Shown: positions 25,947-35,084 of the stretch, piece by piece | Layout: each line of letters opens with the position of its first letter | How positions within the stretch are numbered: position 1 is the first letter of the stretch | Assembly (NCBI RefSeq): GCF_900110185.1 | Contig: NZ_FOCT01000005.1 | Coordinates: 1-64,000 of the forward strand | From: Nitrosospira multiformis | GTDB taxonomy: Bacteria > Pseudomonadota > Gammaproteobacteria > Burkholderiales > Nitrosomonadaceae | Direction: 5' to 3' | DNA length: 64,000 nt | The notes under the pieces: generated by a model | The model's input: only the letters and a program-made list of their open reading frames with translations | What the model was told of the DNA's origin: nothing | The model's database searches: none | Made by a program: the position numbers and the translations under genes

Positions 25947-27854
25947 ATGGATAAAAAGGATAAAAAGGCCCAACTTCCCATGGACAAAAAAACCCAGATC
26001 AACTTCTGGTACGTCATTATTGCGGTACTCGGCATTCTGCTCATACAAAGCATGTATGCCCGCTATACCAAGGTCGAGCCCATTCCTTACAGCCGCTTTC
26101 ATACCCTACTGGATGAGGACAAGATTGCGGAGATAGCCATCACCGAAAATCATATTTATGGCACCCTGAAGGGGGAAGGCGCCGACGGGTTGAAGGATTT
26201 CGTGACCACGCGGGTGGAACCCGAGCTGGCTGATAAGCTCGATCAACATCACGTGACGTACACGGGCGTGGTTCAGAGCACCTGGATGCGCGATCTGCTG
26301 TCGTGGCTATTGCCGATGGCGATTTTTTTCGGGATATGGCTGTTTATCATCCGCCGCATGAATCCAGGCGGCATGACCGGCGGGTTGATGTCGATCGGCA
26401 AGAGCCGCGCCAAAGTTTTCGTGGAGAAAGAAACCAAGGTAACTTTCGCAGACGTGGCCGGAGTGGATGAAGCCAAGGAAGAACTGGAAGAAGTCATCAA
26501 TTTTTTGAAGGATCCTGCCGGATACAGCCGCCTGGGCGGGAGGGTACCCAAGGGTATCCTGCTGGTGGGTCCACCGGGTACAGGCAAGACGCTGCTGGCC
26601 CGTGCCGTGGCAGGCGAGGCGAATGTTCCGTTCTTCTCGATCTCCGGTTCCGAGTTCGTAGAGATGTTTGTCGGGGTTGGGGCTGCGCGTGTGCGCGACC
26701 TGTTTGAACAAGCGCGCCAGATGGCGCCTGCCATCATCTTTATCGATGAACTGGATTCGCTTGGACGAGCTCGGGGCGCCTATGGGCTTGGGGGTCATGA
26801 CGAGAAGGAGCAGACGCTGAATCAACTGCTGGCCGAGCTTGATGGTTTCGACCCTAAAAGTGGCGTGGTGCTGCTCGCAGCGACCAACCGGCCCGAAATC
26901 CTCGACCCCGCCCTGTTGCGGGCAGGGCGATTTGACCGCCAAGTGCTGGTGGATCGGCCGGACAAACTGGGGCGAGAGCAGATTCTTGCTGTGCATCTGA
27001 AAAAGGTGAAGCTCGATCCTGATGTAAAAAAAGAGCAGGTCGCAGCTTTGACGCCGGGGTTTACGGGTGCTGATCTCGCCAACCTGGTCAACGAAGCTGC
27101 CCTGCTTGCCACCCGCAGGAATGGCGCCGCCGTGACGATGGGAGATTTCAATAACGCCATTTTGCGGGTGGTAGCCGGCCTTGAGAAGCGCAACCGTCTG
27201 CTCAATCCGGAAGAGCGCCGCGTGGTCGCGTTTCATGAACTGGGACACGCGATGGTGGCGCTCGCCTTGCCGGGAACCGATGCGGTGCACAAGGTTTCTA
27301 TTATCCCACGTGGAATAGGCGCGCTAGGCTACACGGTACAGCGGCCCACTGAAGACCGGTTTCTGATGACCCGGGTAGAGTTGGAAAACAAAATGGCGGT
27401 GATGATGGGCGGACGAGCGGCCGAACGTGTGGTATTCAACGAAATATCGACCGGTGCATCGGATGACATCGTCCGCGCAACCGACCTCGCCCGTGCGATG
27501 GTGCTCCGGTATGGAATGACCGAAGCTCTCGGGAATGTTGCGTATGACCGGGAACGGTCGCAGTTTCTGCAACCCGGCATTCCCATGCCGCAAAGCCGGG
27601 ACTATAGCGAAGATACGGCAAACACGGTTGACAACACCGTGCGTGCGCTCGTCGATGGGGCATTGAAGCGGGCGATAGAGATATTGGAAAACAATCGCGC
27701 GCTGCTCGACCGGACGGCGGAGGAGCTACTTCGGGTCGAAACGTTGAATGAACCCGAGATAGAGAACCTGAAACGGCAGATTACTGCCAGGCCCGTGCTT
27801 CCTCGCACCGACACTACTCCCCCGGGAAGCGACAAAGTCCTGGAGAAAGTGTAG
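25947..27854 (+). CDS. ftsH: ATP-dependent zinc metalloprotease FtsH
   Basis: 635 residues, standard FtsH length. Two membrane helices (about 20-35 and 116-136) bracket the small periplasmic domain; the AAA module has Walker A GPPGTGKT (208-215), Walker [12 protein letters not shown] and the SRH region [20 protein letters not shown]; the protease site is HELGH (430-434), with the third zinc ligand in the later [16 protein letters not shown] region. It degrades unfolded or short-lived membrane and cytosolic proteins. AAGGATAT precedes the ATG. The [12 protein letters not shown] sequence differs from the common IDEIDAVGRQRG, which suggests a second FtsH paralogue and not the primary one next to rlmE/folP; that is inference from context. 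Confidence 0.93.
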   Translation: MDKKDKKAQLPMDKKTQINFWYVIIAVLGILLIQSMYARYTKVEPIPYSRFHTLLDEDKIAEIAITENHIYGTLKGEGADGLKDFVTTRVEPELADKLDQHHVTYTGVVQSTWMRDLLSWLLPMAIFFGIWLFIIRRMNPGGMTGGLMSIGKSRAKVFVEKETKVTFADVAGVDEAKEELEEVINFLKDPAGYSRLGGRVPKGILLVGPPGTGKTLLARAVAGEANVPFFSISGSEFVEMFVGVGAARVRDLFEQARQMAPAIIFIDELDSLGRARGAYGLGGHDEKEQTLNQLLAELDGFDPKSGVVLLAATNRPEILDPALLRAGRFDRQVLVDRPDKLGREQILAVHLKKVKLDPDVKKEQVAALTPGFTGADLANLVNEAALLATRRNGAAVTMGDFNNAILRVVAGLEKRNRLLNPEERRVVAFHELGHAMVALALPGTDAVHKVSIIPRGIGALGYTVQRPTEDRFLMTRVELENKMAVMMGGRAAERVVFNEISTGASDDIVRATDLARAMVLRYGMTEALGNVAYDRERSQFLQPGIPMPQSRDYSEDTANTVDNTVRALVDGALKRAIEILENNRALLDRTAEELLRVETLNEPEIENLKRQITARPVLPRTDTTPPGSDKVLEKV

Positions 27855-28666
27855 GCTTCGAATGCTGACTTTTGCATGACGGCTTGCCAAGCTGGAACAG
27901 ACTCCGTTGGGTCTGTGCTGAATCTGTTCCAGCTGACAATCTCACCATCCCAACCAATTCGCGCATGCCCTCAATCTCGAGGAAGCATGAAACTTTGCGG
28001 GAGACCCCAATGAACCCGGATTCCAAAGACTTGGTTTCACGGAAGCGCCCCATAATCTCCCCACCGCAAGTCGCAAGGCTGTCTTTACAGAAAAACTTTT
28101 TCTGCTGAATGAATTTTCCCGGAAACGAAATCGCCCCTGCTCCCACCCAATTTCTTTTCCGTCTGCGCTTTTCATACTCTCTTCATGCATTTATCCACAT
28201 AAAAATTTCTATACAGGCTCCAGTTTCCTGTATACTCCGCGCTTCGACGAAAAGCCCTAATAGCATCACGGCTTTTTTCGGTCCATCGTTCCTGACCGTT
28301 TCAGAGCTTTTTCGATTTTCAAGTTTCCAGCGGAAATTGGCGGCACCGTGGTTAGCGGCGATGTTTGAAACGCTTGATCAGCCCTTTGCGGGTGCTTCAA
28401 GCGGTTTCTTATGTATGTGCGCTGGCCGACCAACAGCCCGTCCATTTTCGAGGGTACGTCCTGCTTGCGCGCTCGAGAGCGCATCCAAGAATCAATACCG
28501 GATCACCTGACTCAGACACAAAATGGGATGAAAAACATCCCTGTGCAGAAATCGACAGTCTTGTCGCAACTCTCTTGGCGCAAAATCCTTCCAAGTAGGG
28601 GCTGAGGCACGGAAACCCGGGTTTTTATGAGGATGCACACTTTTTCATTCAACAGGAAAAAACAAC
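27855..28666 (+). other. Long leader/intergenic region upstream of rhlE
   Basis: 812 bases with no gene I can support. A perfect long inverted repeat (27890-27934) follows ftsH. A TATACT at 28231-28236, in CTGTATACTCCGC, could be the -10 of the rhlE promoter, which would leave a ~430-base untranslated leader. Short frames here (for example 28109-28510) have poor composition and no ribosome-binding sites. Long structured leaders are known for cold-regulated DEAD-box helicase genes, so an RNA regulatory element is possible. Confidence 0.4.
27890..27934. repeat. Perfect 12-bp inverted repeat downstream of ftsH
   Basis: AGCTGGAACAGA at 27890-27901 and its exact complement TCTGTTCCAGCT at 27923-27934, separated by 21 bases. 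No T-run follows, so it is not a classic intrinsic terminator. It could be a transcript-stabilising hairpin, a rho-independent-like pause or a protein-binding palindrome. Confidence 0.8.
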
Positions 28667-30088
28667 GTGTCTTTTGAAAGTTTAAATCTCCATCCGCTCA
28701 TTCTTAAAGCCATCAATGATGCGGGCTATACCTCGCCTACCCCCATTCAGGAACAAGCCATTCCCGAATTGCTGACGGGGCATGATGTCCTGGCATCAGC
28801 CCAGACCGGCACCGGCAAAACTGCTGCTTTCATGTTGCCCGCTCTGCACCGGCTGGCTTCCCCTTCCCAGGTGCGTAGCCGCGGACCCCGCGTGCTGGTA
28901 TTGACACCAACGCGGGAACTTGCACTCCAGGTATCCGAAGCCACTGCCAAATATGGGAAGTACCTCCCGCGGGCGAAAGTGGTGAGCATACTTGGTGGTA
29001 TGCCTTACCCGCTGCAAAACAAGCTGCTCTCGCAGGTGGTCGATATTCTTGTGGCCACTCCAGGGCGGCTGATCGACCACATCCAACGGGGGCGGATCGA
29101 TTTTTCCCGCCTGGAAATGCTGGTACTGGACGAGGCCGATCGCATGCTCGACATGGGCTTCATAGAGGATGTTGAGCGAATCGCATCGGCCACTCCTGCA
29201 ACCCGCCAGACCCTGCTGTTTTCAGCCACCCTGGACAGTGCAATGGATAATGTGGCTGCACGTCTGCTGAATTCACCGAAACGCATCCAGGTCGCCACCT
29301 CCAAGGCCCGGTTGAACAATATCGAACAACGGCTGCATTACGTGGACGACATTTCCCACAAAAACCAGTTGCTGGATCACCTGCTTCGGGATATAGCGCT
29401 CAAACAAGCCATCGTTTTTACCGCCACCAAACGTGATGCGGATATGCTCGCCGACGGTCTTTCCGCCCAGGGTCATGCGGCAGCCGCCCTGCACGGGGAC
29501 ATGAGCCAGCGCGACCGCAACCGTACTCTCATAAAACTGCGCCAGGGCGGCATAAGAGTGTTGGTCGCGACCGATGTAGCCGCGCGGGGAATCGATGTAG
29601 CAGGCATTACCCACGTCATCAATTTTGATCTGCCGAAATTTGCCGAAGATTATGTGCATCGCATCGGGCGGACAGGACGCGCGGGGGCGTCAGGAATTGC
29701 GGTTTCATTCGCTTCGAGCAAGGATGGAATCCATCTGAAAAAAATCGAACGCTTTACCGGGCAGCGAATAACCTCTCACGTGGTACCGGGTCTCGAACCG
29801 AAATTCAAGCCGCGCGCAAGCGCGGGTACTGGAGCACCCAGGAACTTACCGAGTGTTACTCACAAGCGTAGCCGTACCTGGGCCAGCGATGTTCCGCACC
29901 GGAGCAACGCTTATAGATCCGATGGAGACTGGAAGGCCGGGCAGAGCCGTTCACCTGCCGGTAATCGAGATACATGGGGTAATACAGCGAGCAGTACCAG
30001 AGCCGCCAGAACCAGTAGCGGAGGGAACAGCAGGCGCGATTCATTTGGAAACACGACCGGTTCCAGCGCTTATTTCAGGGGGAAGTAG
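28667..30088 (+). CDS. rhlE: ATP-dependent RNA helicase RhlE (DEAD box)
   Basis: 473 residues. Helicase domain 1: Q-motif FESLNLHPLILKAINDAGY..PTPIQEQAIP, Walker A AQTGTGKT (45-52), PTRELALQV, TPGRLIDHI, DEAD at VLDEADRMLDMGF and SAT. Domain 2: IVFTATKRDAD, VLVATDVAARGIDV and YVHRIGRTGRAG. The last ~90 residues are a basic, Gly/Ser/Arg/Asn-rich tail (RTSSGGNSRRDSFGNTTGSS) for RNA contact. It unwinds structured RNA in ribosome assembly and RNA decay, particularly in the cold. The start is GTG (GTGTCTTTTGAAAG). It has an unusually long upstream non-coding region. Converges with the truncated haemoglobin gene. Confidence 0.92.
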   Translation: MSFESLNLHPLILKAINDAGYTSPTPIQEQAIPELLTGHDVLASAQTGTGKTAAFMLPALHRLASPSQVRSRGPRVLVLTPTRELALQVSEATAKYGKYLPRAKVVSILGGMPYPLQNKLLSQVVDILVATPGRLIDHIQRGRIDFSRLEMLVLDEADRMLDMGFIEDVERIASATPATRQTLLFSATLDSAMDNVAARLLNSPKRIQVATSKARLNNIEQRLHYVDDISHKNQLLDHLLRDIALKQAIVFTATKRDADMLADGLSAQGHAAAALHGDMSQRDRNRTLIKLRQGGIRVLVATDVAARGIDVAGITHVINFDLPKFAEDYVHRIGRTGRAGASGIAVSFASSKDGIHLKKIERFTGQRITSHVVPGLEPKFKPRASAGTGAPRNLPSVTHKRSRTWASDVPHRSNAYRSDGDWKAGQSRSPAGNRDTWGNTASSTRAARTSSGGNSRRDSFGNTTGSSAYFRGK

Positions 30089-30116
30089 TCGTTTCATCCA
30101 TGTTCTGAAGGACAGC

Positions 30117-30139
30117 AGCGGGGCATTTCCCACCCCGCT
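30117..30139. terminator. GC-rich hairpin between convergent rhlE and haemoglobin genes
   Basis: Stem AGCGGGG / CCCCGCT (30117-30123 and 30133-30139) in the 75-base gap between convergent genes. It lacks a strong T-run on either side, so the terminator role is inferred from position. Confidence 0.4.
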
Positions 30140-30163
30140 ATTCGCGCAACCCTTACATCGGTT

Positions 30164-30550
30164 TTATTCCGGCTGGTTGCGCATGAAGTCGGCAGTCTGA
30201 TCGAACGCCATGGCAAGCTTCTTGCACAGAACCTCATCCAGCTCGATATCCACCATGGCGCGATACATGCAGCCCAACCATTGATCGCGCTCGGAAGTGC
30301 CAATCGGAAAAGGCATATGGCGGCTGCGCAGACGAGGATCGCCATACTTGTCGGTATAGAGTGTTGGCCCCCCGGTCCAACCTGAGAGGAACATGAACAA
30401 CTTCTCCCGGGAACTGGTCAAGTCCTGCGGATGAAGCTTGCGTATGCCGTAATAATCGGGATCCTCATCCATCAGGTCGTAAAAACGGTCTACCAAACGG
30501 CGGATGACTGCTTCCCCACCCATCCGTTCGTAAGCTTCTATAAGGTGCAC
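30164..30550 (-). CDS. Group II truncated haemoglobin (YjbI/trHbO type)
   Basis: 128 residues, typical trHb2 length. Key haem-pocket residues are in place: TyrB10 (Tyr24), the HPQDL segment, proximal His78 in RSRHMPFPIG and TrpG8 (Trp91) in DQWLGCMY; GWTGGP is the conserved EF-loop. Such globins bind O2 and NO in the cytoplasm and may protect against nitrosative stress, which would suit an ammonia oxidiser, but this is inference. The start is GTG with AGGAG ahead of it. The ceramidase-like gene lies 50 bases upstream on the same strand and may be co-transcribed. Confidence 0.93.
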   Translation of the reverse strand: MHLIEAYERMGGEAVIRRLVDRFYDLMDEDPDYYGIRKLHPQDLTSSREKLFMFLSGWTGGPTLYTDKYGDPRLRSRHMPFPIGTSERDQWLGCMYRAMVDIELDEVLCKKLAMAFDQTADFMRNQPE

Positions 30551-30600
30551 TTCATTCTCCTTCTTTCCTTTAACCAGACGTTAACCAGATCGTCACATCG

Positions 30601-31419
30601 TCAGGGAAGGCCGGAAGAACGAGGTGCTGCTTCCTCCATTGTTCCCTGCAAAGGTTCACGTTTCCTCAGCATGCGTAAAACGCAGTAGATGGCACAAGCG
30701 GCAAGCAGATGCTTTACGCTGTGTCCACTGATTGCGTGTCCGAGAGCATAAATCGGCCGGTCTGTGAATTCCGCAACCTTGGCAAGGGCATAAAGCCCCA
30801 GCGCAGCGTAGATGTCTCGTCCGCGGGTATAGCGCGAGTGGAAAAAAACACCCAGGAGAACGACGACCAGCAACGAATAGAACTGCACGACTACGTAAAA
30901 GTTCAGATTGCCCACCCCGCGCTGTTCGCTCCAATACCAGTTCAGTACGGTACCCGCTCCGATTGCCATCAGGACAGGCAGAAGGCGTGTCCCTGCTTTT
31001 GGACCGATTCGGTCGTTGAGCGTTGCCGCCAACAGCGCCATGATGCCGATTGCAATGGGTAATCGGTCCCATATCAGGCGATCATTGTCAGGAGCCAGAT
31101 GGTAGTAAGCTGAACCGAAGCATACCAGGGCCACGTTCAGGAACAAAATCACGAAAGGCCAGCGTTCGGACGACAGGGTAAAGGCCTTTGCCGCGGGCGA
31201 ACCTCGAGAGTTCAGCAAAAATACCAGCCCTGCGACTCCCACGAAGAGAAAAGCGAAATTGGAGATTACATTAAAACAGTTTGGAATGCCCAAACAGTCA
31301 CGGCTATCGGCGAAATGGTGGTATGACGGGGGTTGCGGAATGGGTGGAACAATTGCCGCAAGCAACAACATGGCGACTGAAAGTATAGCCAGTATCCATA
31401 ATTTGAATTTATTACTCAA
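30601..31419 (-). CDS. Ceramidase-like (alkaline ceramidase/PAQR superfamily) membrane protein
   Basis: 272 residues with seven or so hydrophobic helices. Helix 1 is LWILAILSVAMLLLAAIVPP; then YHHFADSRDCLGIPNCFNVI followed by SNFAFLFVGVAGLVFLL, and later SAYYHLAPDNDRLIWDRLPI and ALGHAISGHSVKHLLAACAI. The order NxxSN...SxYYHLxPxxxxLxWDRLPI...H..SGHxxKHL is that of the alkaline phytoceramidase/Per1-like CREST superfamily, whose conserved Ser, Asp and three His bind zinc. It would be an integral inner-membrane hydrolase, substrate unknown in bacteria. Start is TTG after GGACGAG. Upstream of the truncated haemoglobin gene on the same strand. Confidence 0.82.
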   Translation of the reverse strand: MSNKFKLWILAILSVAMLLLAAIVPPIPQPPSYHHFADSRDCLGIPNCFNVISNFAFLFVGVAGLVFLLNSRGSPAAKAFTLSSERWPFVILFLNVALVCFGSAYYHLAPDNDRLIWDRLPIAIGIMALLAATLNDRIGPKAGTRLLPVLMAIGAGTVLNWYWSEQRGVGNLNFYVVVQFYSLLVVVLLGVFFHSRYTRGRDIYAALGLYALAKVAEFTDRPIYALGHAISGHSVKHLLAACAIYCVLRMLRKREPLQGTMEEAAPRSSGLP

Positions 31420-31594
31420 TTACTCGTCCAAGCTCAACTGAAGGGCTTTGCATGCAAATAAGGAAGTGAACCATAATATGACGCATGCAGCATGAAAAGA
31501 GAAGACTTGCTATGAGCACAAGTGTTTCAACCCGCTTGCAGAAACATCATGCGATGCCGAATGGCCAAATCGATTTGAATATCAAGGAGAAATC

Positions 31595-32122
31595 ATGAAA
31601 GTACTGGGAGTGCTTGCAACGTTGGTAACACTTATTATGACTTTTGGAAGTCGTGGCGTCCTTGCAGAGCCTCTCAAGGTGGGAGAGGCAGCACCGGATT
31701 TCAATCTTCCCGATCAAAATGGCAAAAACCACAAGCTCTCGGATTACCGTGGCAAGTGGCTGGCATTGTATTTCTATGTTAAGGACGATACACCCGGGTG
31801 CACCAAGCAGGCGTGTAAATTCCGTGATGACATTCACCAATTGAGGGATCTGGGCGCGGAAGTTGTCGGTGTAAGCGTGGACAATAGCGCAAGCCATGCC
31901 AGCTTTGCCAAAAAGTATGATCTTCCCTTTCCGCTTTTGGCGGACAGCAAAGGCGAGACTGCCAAGCGTTACGACTCGATATGGAGCCTCATTGGCCTGG
32001 CTAAACGCAATACCTACCTCATTGACCCGGAAGGCAGGATCGCTAAAATTTATTTATCAGCCAGCGCTTCGCGCAATTCTGCTGAAATAATCGAGGATTT
32101 GAAAAGAATGAAGGATTCCTAG
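31595..32122 (+). CDS. Exported peroxiredoxin of the Bcp/PrxQ type
   Basis: 175 residues. Residues 1-24 (LATLVTLIMTFGSRGVLA) form a signal peptide, so the enzyme should be periplasmic, unlike classical cytoplasmic Bcp. The thioredoxin-fold core has DDTPGCTKQACKFRDD with peroxidatic Cys69 and a resolving Cys74 five residues later, the PrxQ arrangement, then VVGVSVDNSASHASFAKKYD and NTYLIDPEGRIAKIY. It reduces hydroperoxides using thiols. A strong AAGGAG precedes the ATG. Stands as a single gene between two leftward genes. Confidence 0.92.
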   Translation: MKVLGVLATLVTLIMTFGSRGVLAEPLKVGEAAPDFNLPDQNGKNHKLSDYRGKWLALYFYVKDDTPGCTKQACKFRDDIHQLRDLGAEVVGVSVDNSASHASFAKKYDLPFPLLADSKGETAKRYDSIWSLIGLAKRNTYLIDPEGRIAKIYLSASASRNSAEIIEDLKRMKDS

Positions 32123-32253
32123 TTGCATGTCAAAGATCGAAGTGAATCCCGAAATGTGAAACCTCGATCCTTGTGACGGCAACCGGGAATCATCCCCAAG
32201 CCTGTCTATAGACAAAGTAACAGGTATTCCTGAAAGCGAATCTTCCCGGGGTT

Positions 32254-33612
32254 TCATCGCATTCTTGCAACCGCTTCCTCCACCCGTTCCACCGCAATGA
32301 TTTCGATGCCGGAAGGCGTCGCTTTCGGTTTGTTAGCCTTGGGAACAACGGCTTGCACAAAACCCAGCTTGGCGGCTTCTCTCAGTCTTTCCAGGCCGCG
32401 CTGGACTGGGCGCACTTCTCCCGCCAGACCCACTTCCCCGAACACCACCGTTTTTTCCGGCAGAGGCCGGTTCTTGAGTGAGGAAACGATTGCCAGCAAT
32501 ACGGCCAAATCGGCACCCGGTTCGGTAATTTTCACGCCCCCCACCGCATTCACGAACACATCCTGATCAAAACAGGCAATGCCTGCGTGGCGGTGCAAAA
32601 CCGCCAGCAGCATGGCAAGCCGGTTCTGCTCCAGTCCAACGCTCAACCTTCTCGCGTTAGGCGAGTGCGCTTCATCCACCAGGGCCTGGATTTCAACGAG
32701 AAGCGGCCGGGTGCCTTCCTGGGTCACCATGATGCAGGAACCCGGGACTTGCCCGCCATGATGAGAAAGAAACAGGGCCGAGGGATTGCTCACCTCCCGC
32801 AAACCCTTTTCAGTCATCGCGAAAACACCCAGTTCATTCACTGCCCCAAACCGGTTCTTGAAGGCGCGGATCAGGCGAAAACTCGAATGCGTGTCACCCT
32901 CGAAATAGAGCACCGTATCCACCATGTGCTCCAGCACGCGCGGACCCGCCAATGCCCCCTCCTTCGTCACATGGCCCACCAGAATCATGCTGGTACCACT
33001 GGCCTTGGCGAGTCGGGTCAATTGTGCAGCGCATTCGCGTACCTGAGCGACGGAACCGGGTGCGGATTGCAGTGCGTCGGAATAAATTGTCTGAATGGAA
33101 TCGATCACGGCTACATCAGGCTTGCGTTCGGTCAGCACTTCCTGGATTCGCTCCAGGCGAATTTCAGCCAGCAAATGCAACGCCTTTGCATCGACTCCCA
33201 TCCGTTTGGCGCGCATCGCCACCTGCTTGACTGACTCTTCACCGCTCACGTACAACACGTTTCTCGCGAGCGGCAGCAAAGACATATTGCATAAGGCCTG
33301 GAGCAGCAGCGTGGATTTGCCGATTCCCGGATCGCCCCCCAGCAGTACCACGCCACCCTGCACCAATCCGCCGCCCAGCACCCGGTCAAACTCGAGCAAA
33401 CCTGTCGAATAACGCTGCTCTTCCTCCGCTTCCACTTCGCTCAAGCTCTGAACTTCCCTGCTTTCCGAGACGGGAGTGAATCGCGCTGCCGCCTTTTCGC
33501 TCATCGCCTCGACGAGCGTGTTCCATGCCTGACAATGCGGGCATTGGCCCTGCCATTTCAAAGTCTGGCCGCCGCATTCGGTGCAGGAATAAGTGGATTT
33601 GGATTTAGCCAT
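32254..33612 (-). CDS. radA: DNA repair protein RadA
   Basis: 452 residues. N-terminal zinc finger CTECGGQTLKWQGQCPHC (10-27); RecA-like ATPase with Walker A GGDPGIGKST (92-101); the RadA-specific KNRFG motif (AFKNRFGAVNELGVFAM); and a C-terminal Lon-protease-like domain (DVFVNAVGGVKITEPGADLA, VFGEVGLAGEVRPVQRGLER). RadA is a DnaB-like branch-migration helicase in homologous recombination. Monocistronic in appearance: gaps of ~130 bases on both sides. Confidence 0.96.
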   Translation of the reverse strand: MAKSKSTYSCTECGGQTLKWQGQCPHCQAWNTLVEAMSEKAAARFTPVSESREVQSLSEVEAEEEQRYSTGLLEFDRVLGGGLVQGGVVLLGGDPGIGKSTLLLQALCNMSLLPLARNVLYVSGEESVKQVAMRAKRMGVDAKALHLLAEIRLERIQEVLTERKPDVAVIDSIQTIYSDALQSAPGSVAQVRECAAQLTRLAKASGTSMILVGHVTKEGALAGPRVLEHMVDTVLYFEGDTHSSFRLIRAFKNRFGAVNELGVFAMTEKGLREVSNPSALFLSHHGGQVPGSCIMVTQEGTRPLLVEIQALVDEAHSPNARRLSVGLEQNRLAMLLAVLHRHAGIACFDQDVFVNAVGGVKITEPGADLAVLLAIVSSLKNRPLPEKTVVFGEVGLAGEVRPVQRGLERLREAAKLGFVQAVVPKANKPKATPSGIEIIAVERVEEAVARMR

Positions 33613-33738
33613 GTGTGGAAAACCGGAATTCGTTATCGCCCTGAAAGCTCAATCATCGAAGTAATATATTTCATTTCCACGAACCATGTCATAGATATAT
33701 CGAGCAAACGGCAGGTTCCGTCCAGCGCAAGGATTGCA

Positions 33739-35073
33739 TCAGTTCCGACGGTCAGAGATTGAGGGATCCACACCGGCATAGGGAATTCCGGCCAATCTGG
33801 ACATTTCGGCTTTCCAGGTGCAAATATCATCCCGAGTAAATTCCCGCAGGGAATGGTGGCCGCAGGCCCTTGTCATGATCTTCATCAGGTGCACGCTGCC
33901 GGTGAAAAACAGCGCTAGATCACGCGCCCTGGCGTCGACGTCGATCTTGTTGACCAGGTGCTGGGCATGGGTTGCTATGCCGGCAGGGCAATCGCCGGAG
34001 TAGCAGATGCGCGCACCGGTACAGCCAATTGACTGCAGCGCACTGTTGGCCAGCGCGATTCCGTCTGCCCCCAAGGCTAACGCCTTGATGAAATCGGAAG
34101 GGATGCGCAAACCGCCGGTAATGATCAGGGTCACGCTATTCTTTGCGCCTTTCTCATGACCGGCGGCGTCGAGAAATTTTCTCGCCCGCGCCAACGCGGC
34201 GATCGTTGGCACTGAAATATGGTCCCGGAAAATCCCCGGCGCAGCGCCGGTACTGCCACCTCGTCCGTCGAGAATGATGTAATCGGCCCCGGCATCGAGC
34301 GCGAAGCGCATGTCATCCTCGATATGGTTTGCGCTTATCTTGAAACCAATCGGAATGCCGCCCATCTGGTCGCGGATCTGATCGGCAAAATCAGCAAAAT
34401 CTCGGGGGGTGTGGAAATCGGCAAAGGTGGAAGGGGAGATCGCATCCTTGCCGACTTCAATCTGGCGTGCCTTGGCAATCTCCTCCGTGACCTTGCCCCC
34501 CGGCAAATGCCCGCCGGTGCCGGTCTTGGCCGCCTGCCCGCCCTTGAAGTGAAACGCCTTGACCTTGCCTTTAAAATCCTTCGCGAACTGACTCAAGTCG
34601 TTGTTTTTCTTCAGGCCGTTGCGCGCGCTGCCCAATTCGAACATATAACTCTGATTCAGCTCGAGTTCATCCCCCAGAATGCCGCCCTCACCTGAACAGA
34701 TCGCCGTGCCGGCCAGATCAGCGCCCTTTGACAATGCCTGCTTGGCCCTTTTCGACAGCGCGCCATAACTCATATCGCCGACCAGCAGGGGGATATCCAG
34801 GACGAAAGGTTTTTGGGCACGTGGACCGATCACTAGCTGAGTATCCACCGGCGCATCATCCATTAATGGTTTTTTATGGAGCTGCGCTGTCAGAATCTGG
34901 ATATCGTCCCATCTGGGCAGCGTATCCTTTGGCACCCCCATGGATACCACCGGTCCGTGATGGATTTCATCGGGATAGTCGATAAGCTGGCGTCCCAGCT
35001 CGATCATCTGCAAAATGTCGAACCGAGTGTTTTCGATGCTGGCCGCTATGCTCTTTTTCAATTCTTCGTTCAT
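33739..35073 (-). CDS. FMN-binding glutamate-synthase-family protein
   Basis: 444 residues covering only the FMN/glutamate synthase central domain (GltB/GltS-like barrel), without the glutaminase or C-terminal GXGXG domains of full GltB. Family signatures: PLLVGDMSYGALSKRAKQAL, GTAICSGEGGILGDE, KGGQAAKTGTGGHLPGGKV, ISANHIEDDMRFALDAGADY, IILDGRGGSTGAAPGIFRDH and RICYSGDCPAGIATHAQHLV. The CxxxxCPxG element resembles the 3Fe-4S region but with only two Cys visible (CYSGDCPAG). It probably catalyses a flavin-dependent oxidoreduction. AAAGGA precedes its ATG. It lies 11 bases after the three-haem cytochrome gene in the same operon, which hints at electron transfer between them. Confidence 0.88.
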   Translation of the reverse strand: MNEELKKSIAASIENTRFDILQMIELGRQLIDYPDEIHHGPVVSMGVPKDTLPRWDDIQILTAQLHKKPLMDDAPVDTQLVIGPRAQKPFVLDIPLLVGDMSYGALSKRAKQALSKGADLAGTAICSGEGGILGDELELNQSYMFELGSARNGLKKNNDLSQFAKDFKGKVKAFHFKGGQAAKTGTGGHLPGGKVTEEIAKARQIEVGKDAISPSTFADFHTPRDFADFADQIRDQMGGIPIGFKISANHIEDDMRFALDAGADYIILDGRGGSTGAAPGIFRDHISVPTIAALARARKFLDAAGHEKGAKNSVTLIITGGLRIPSDFIKALALGADGIALANSALQSIGCTGARICYSGDCPAGIATHAQHLVNKIDVDARARDLALFFTGSVHLMKIMTRACGHHSLREFTRDDICTWKAEMSRLAGIPYAGVDPSISDRRN

Positions 35074-35084
35074 TATTGCATCCT

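Noticed and set aside
26307-27290. 327-codon minus-strand frame inside ftsH
   Set aside because: Antisense to conserved AAA and protease motifs; no recognisable sequence and no ribosome-binding site.
28109-28510. 133-codon frame in the rhlE leader
   Set aside because: No ribosome-binding site, low-information composition and no recognisable family; left as non-coding leader.
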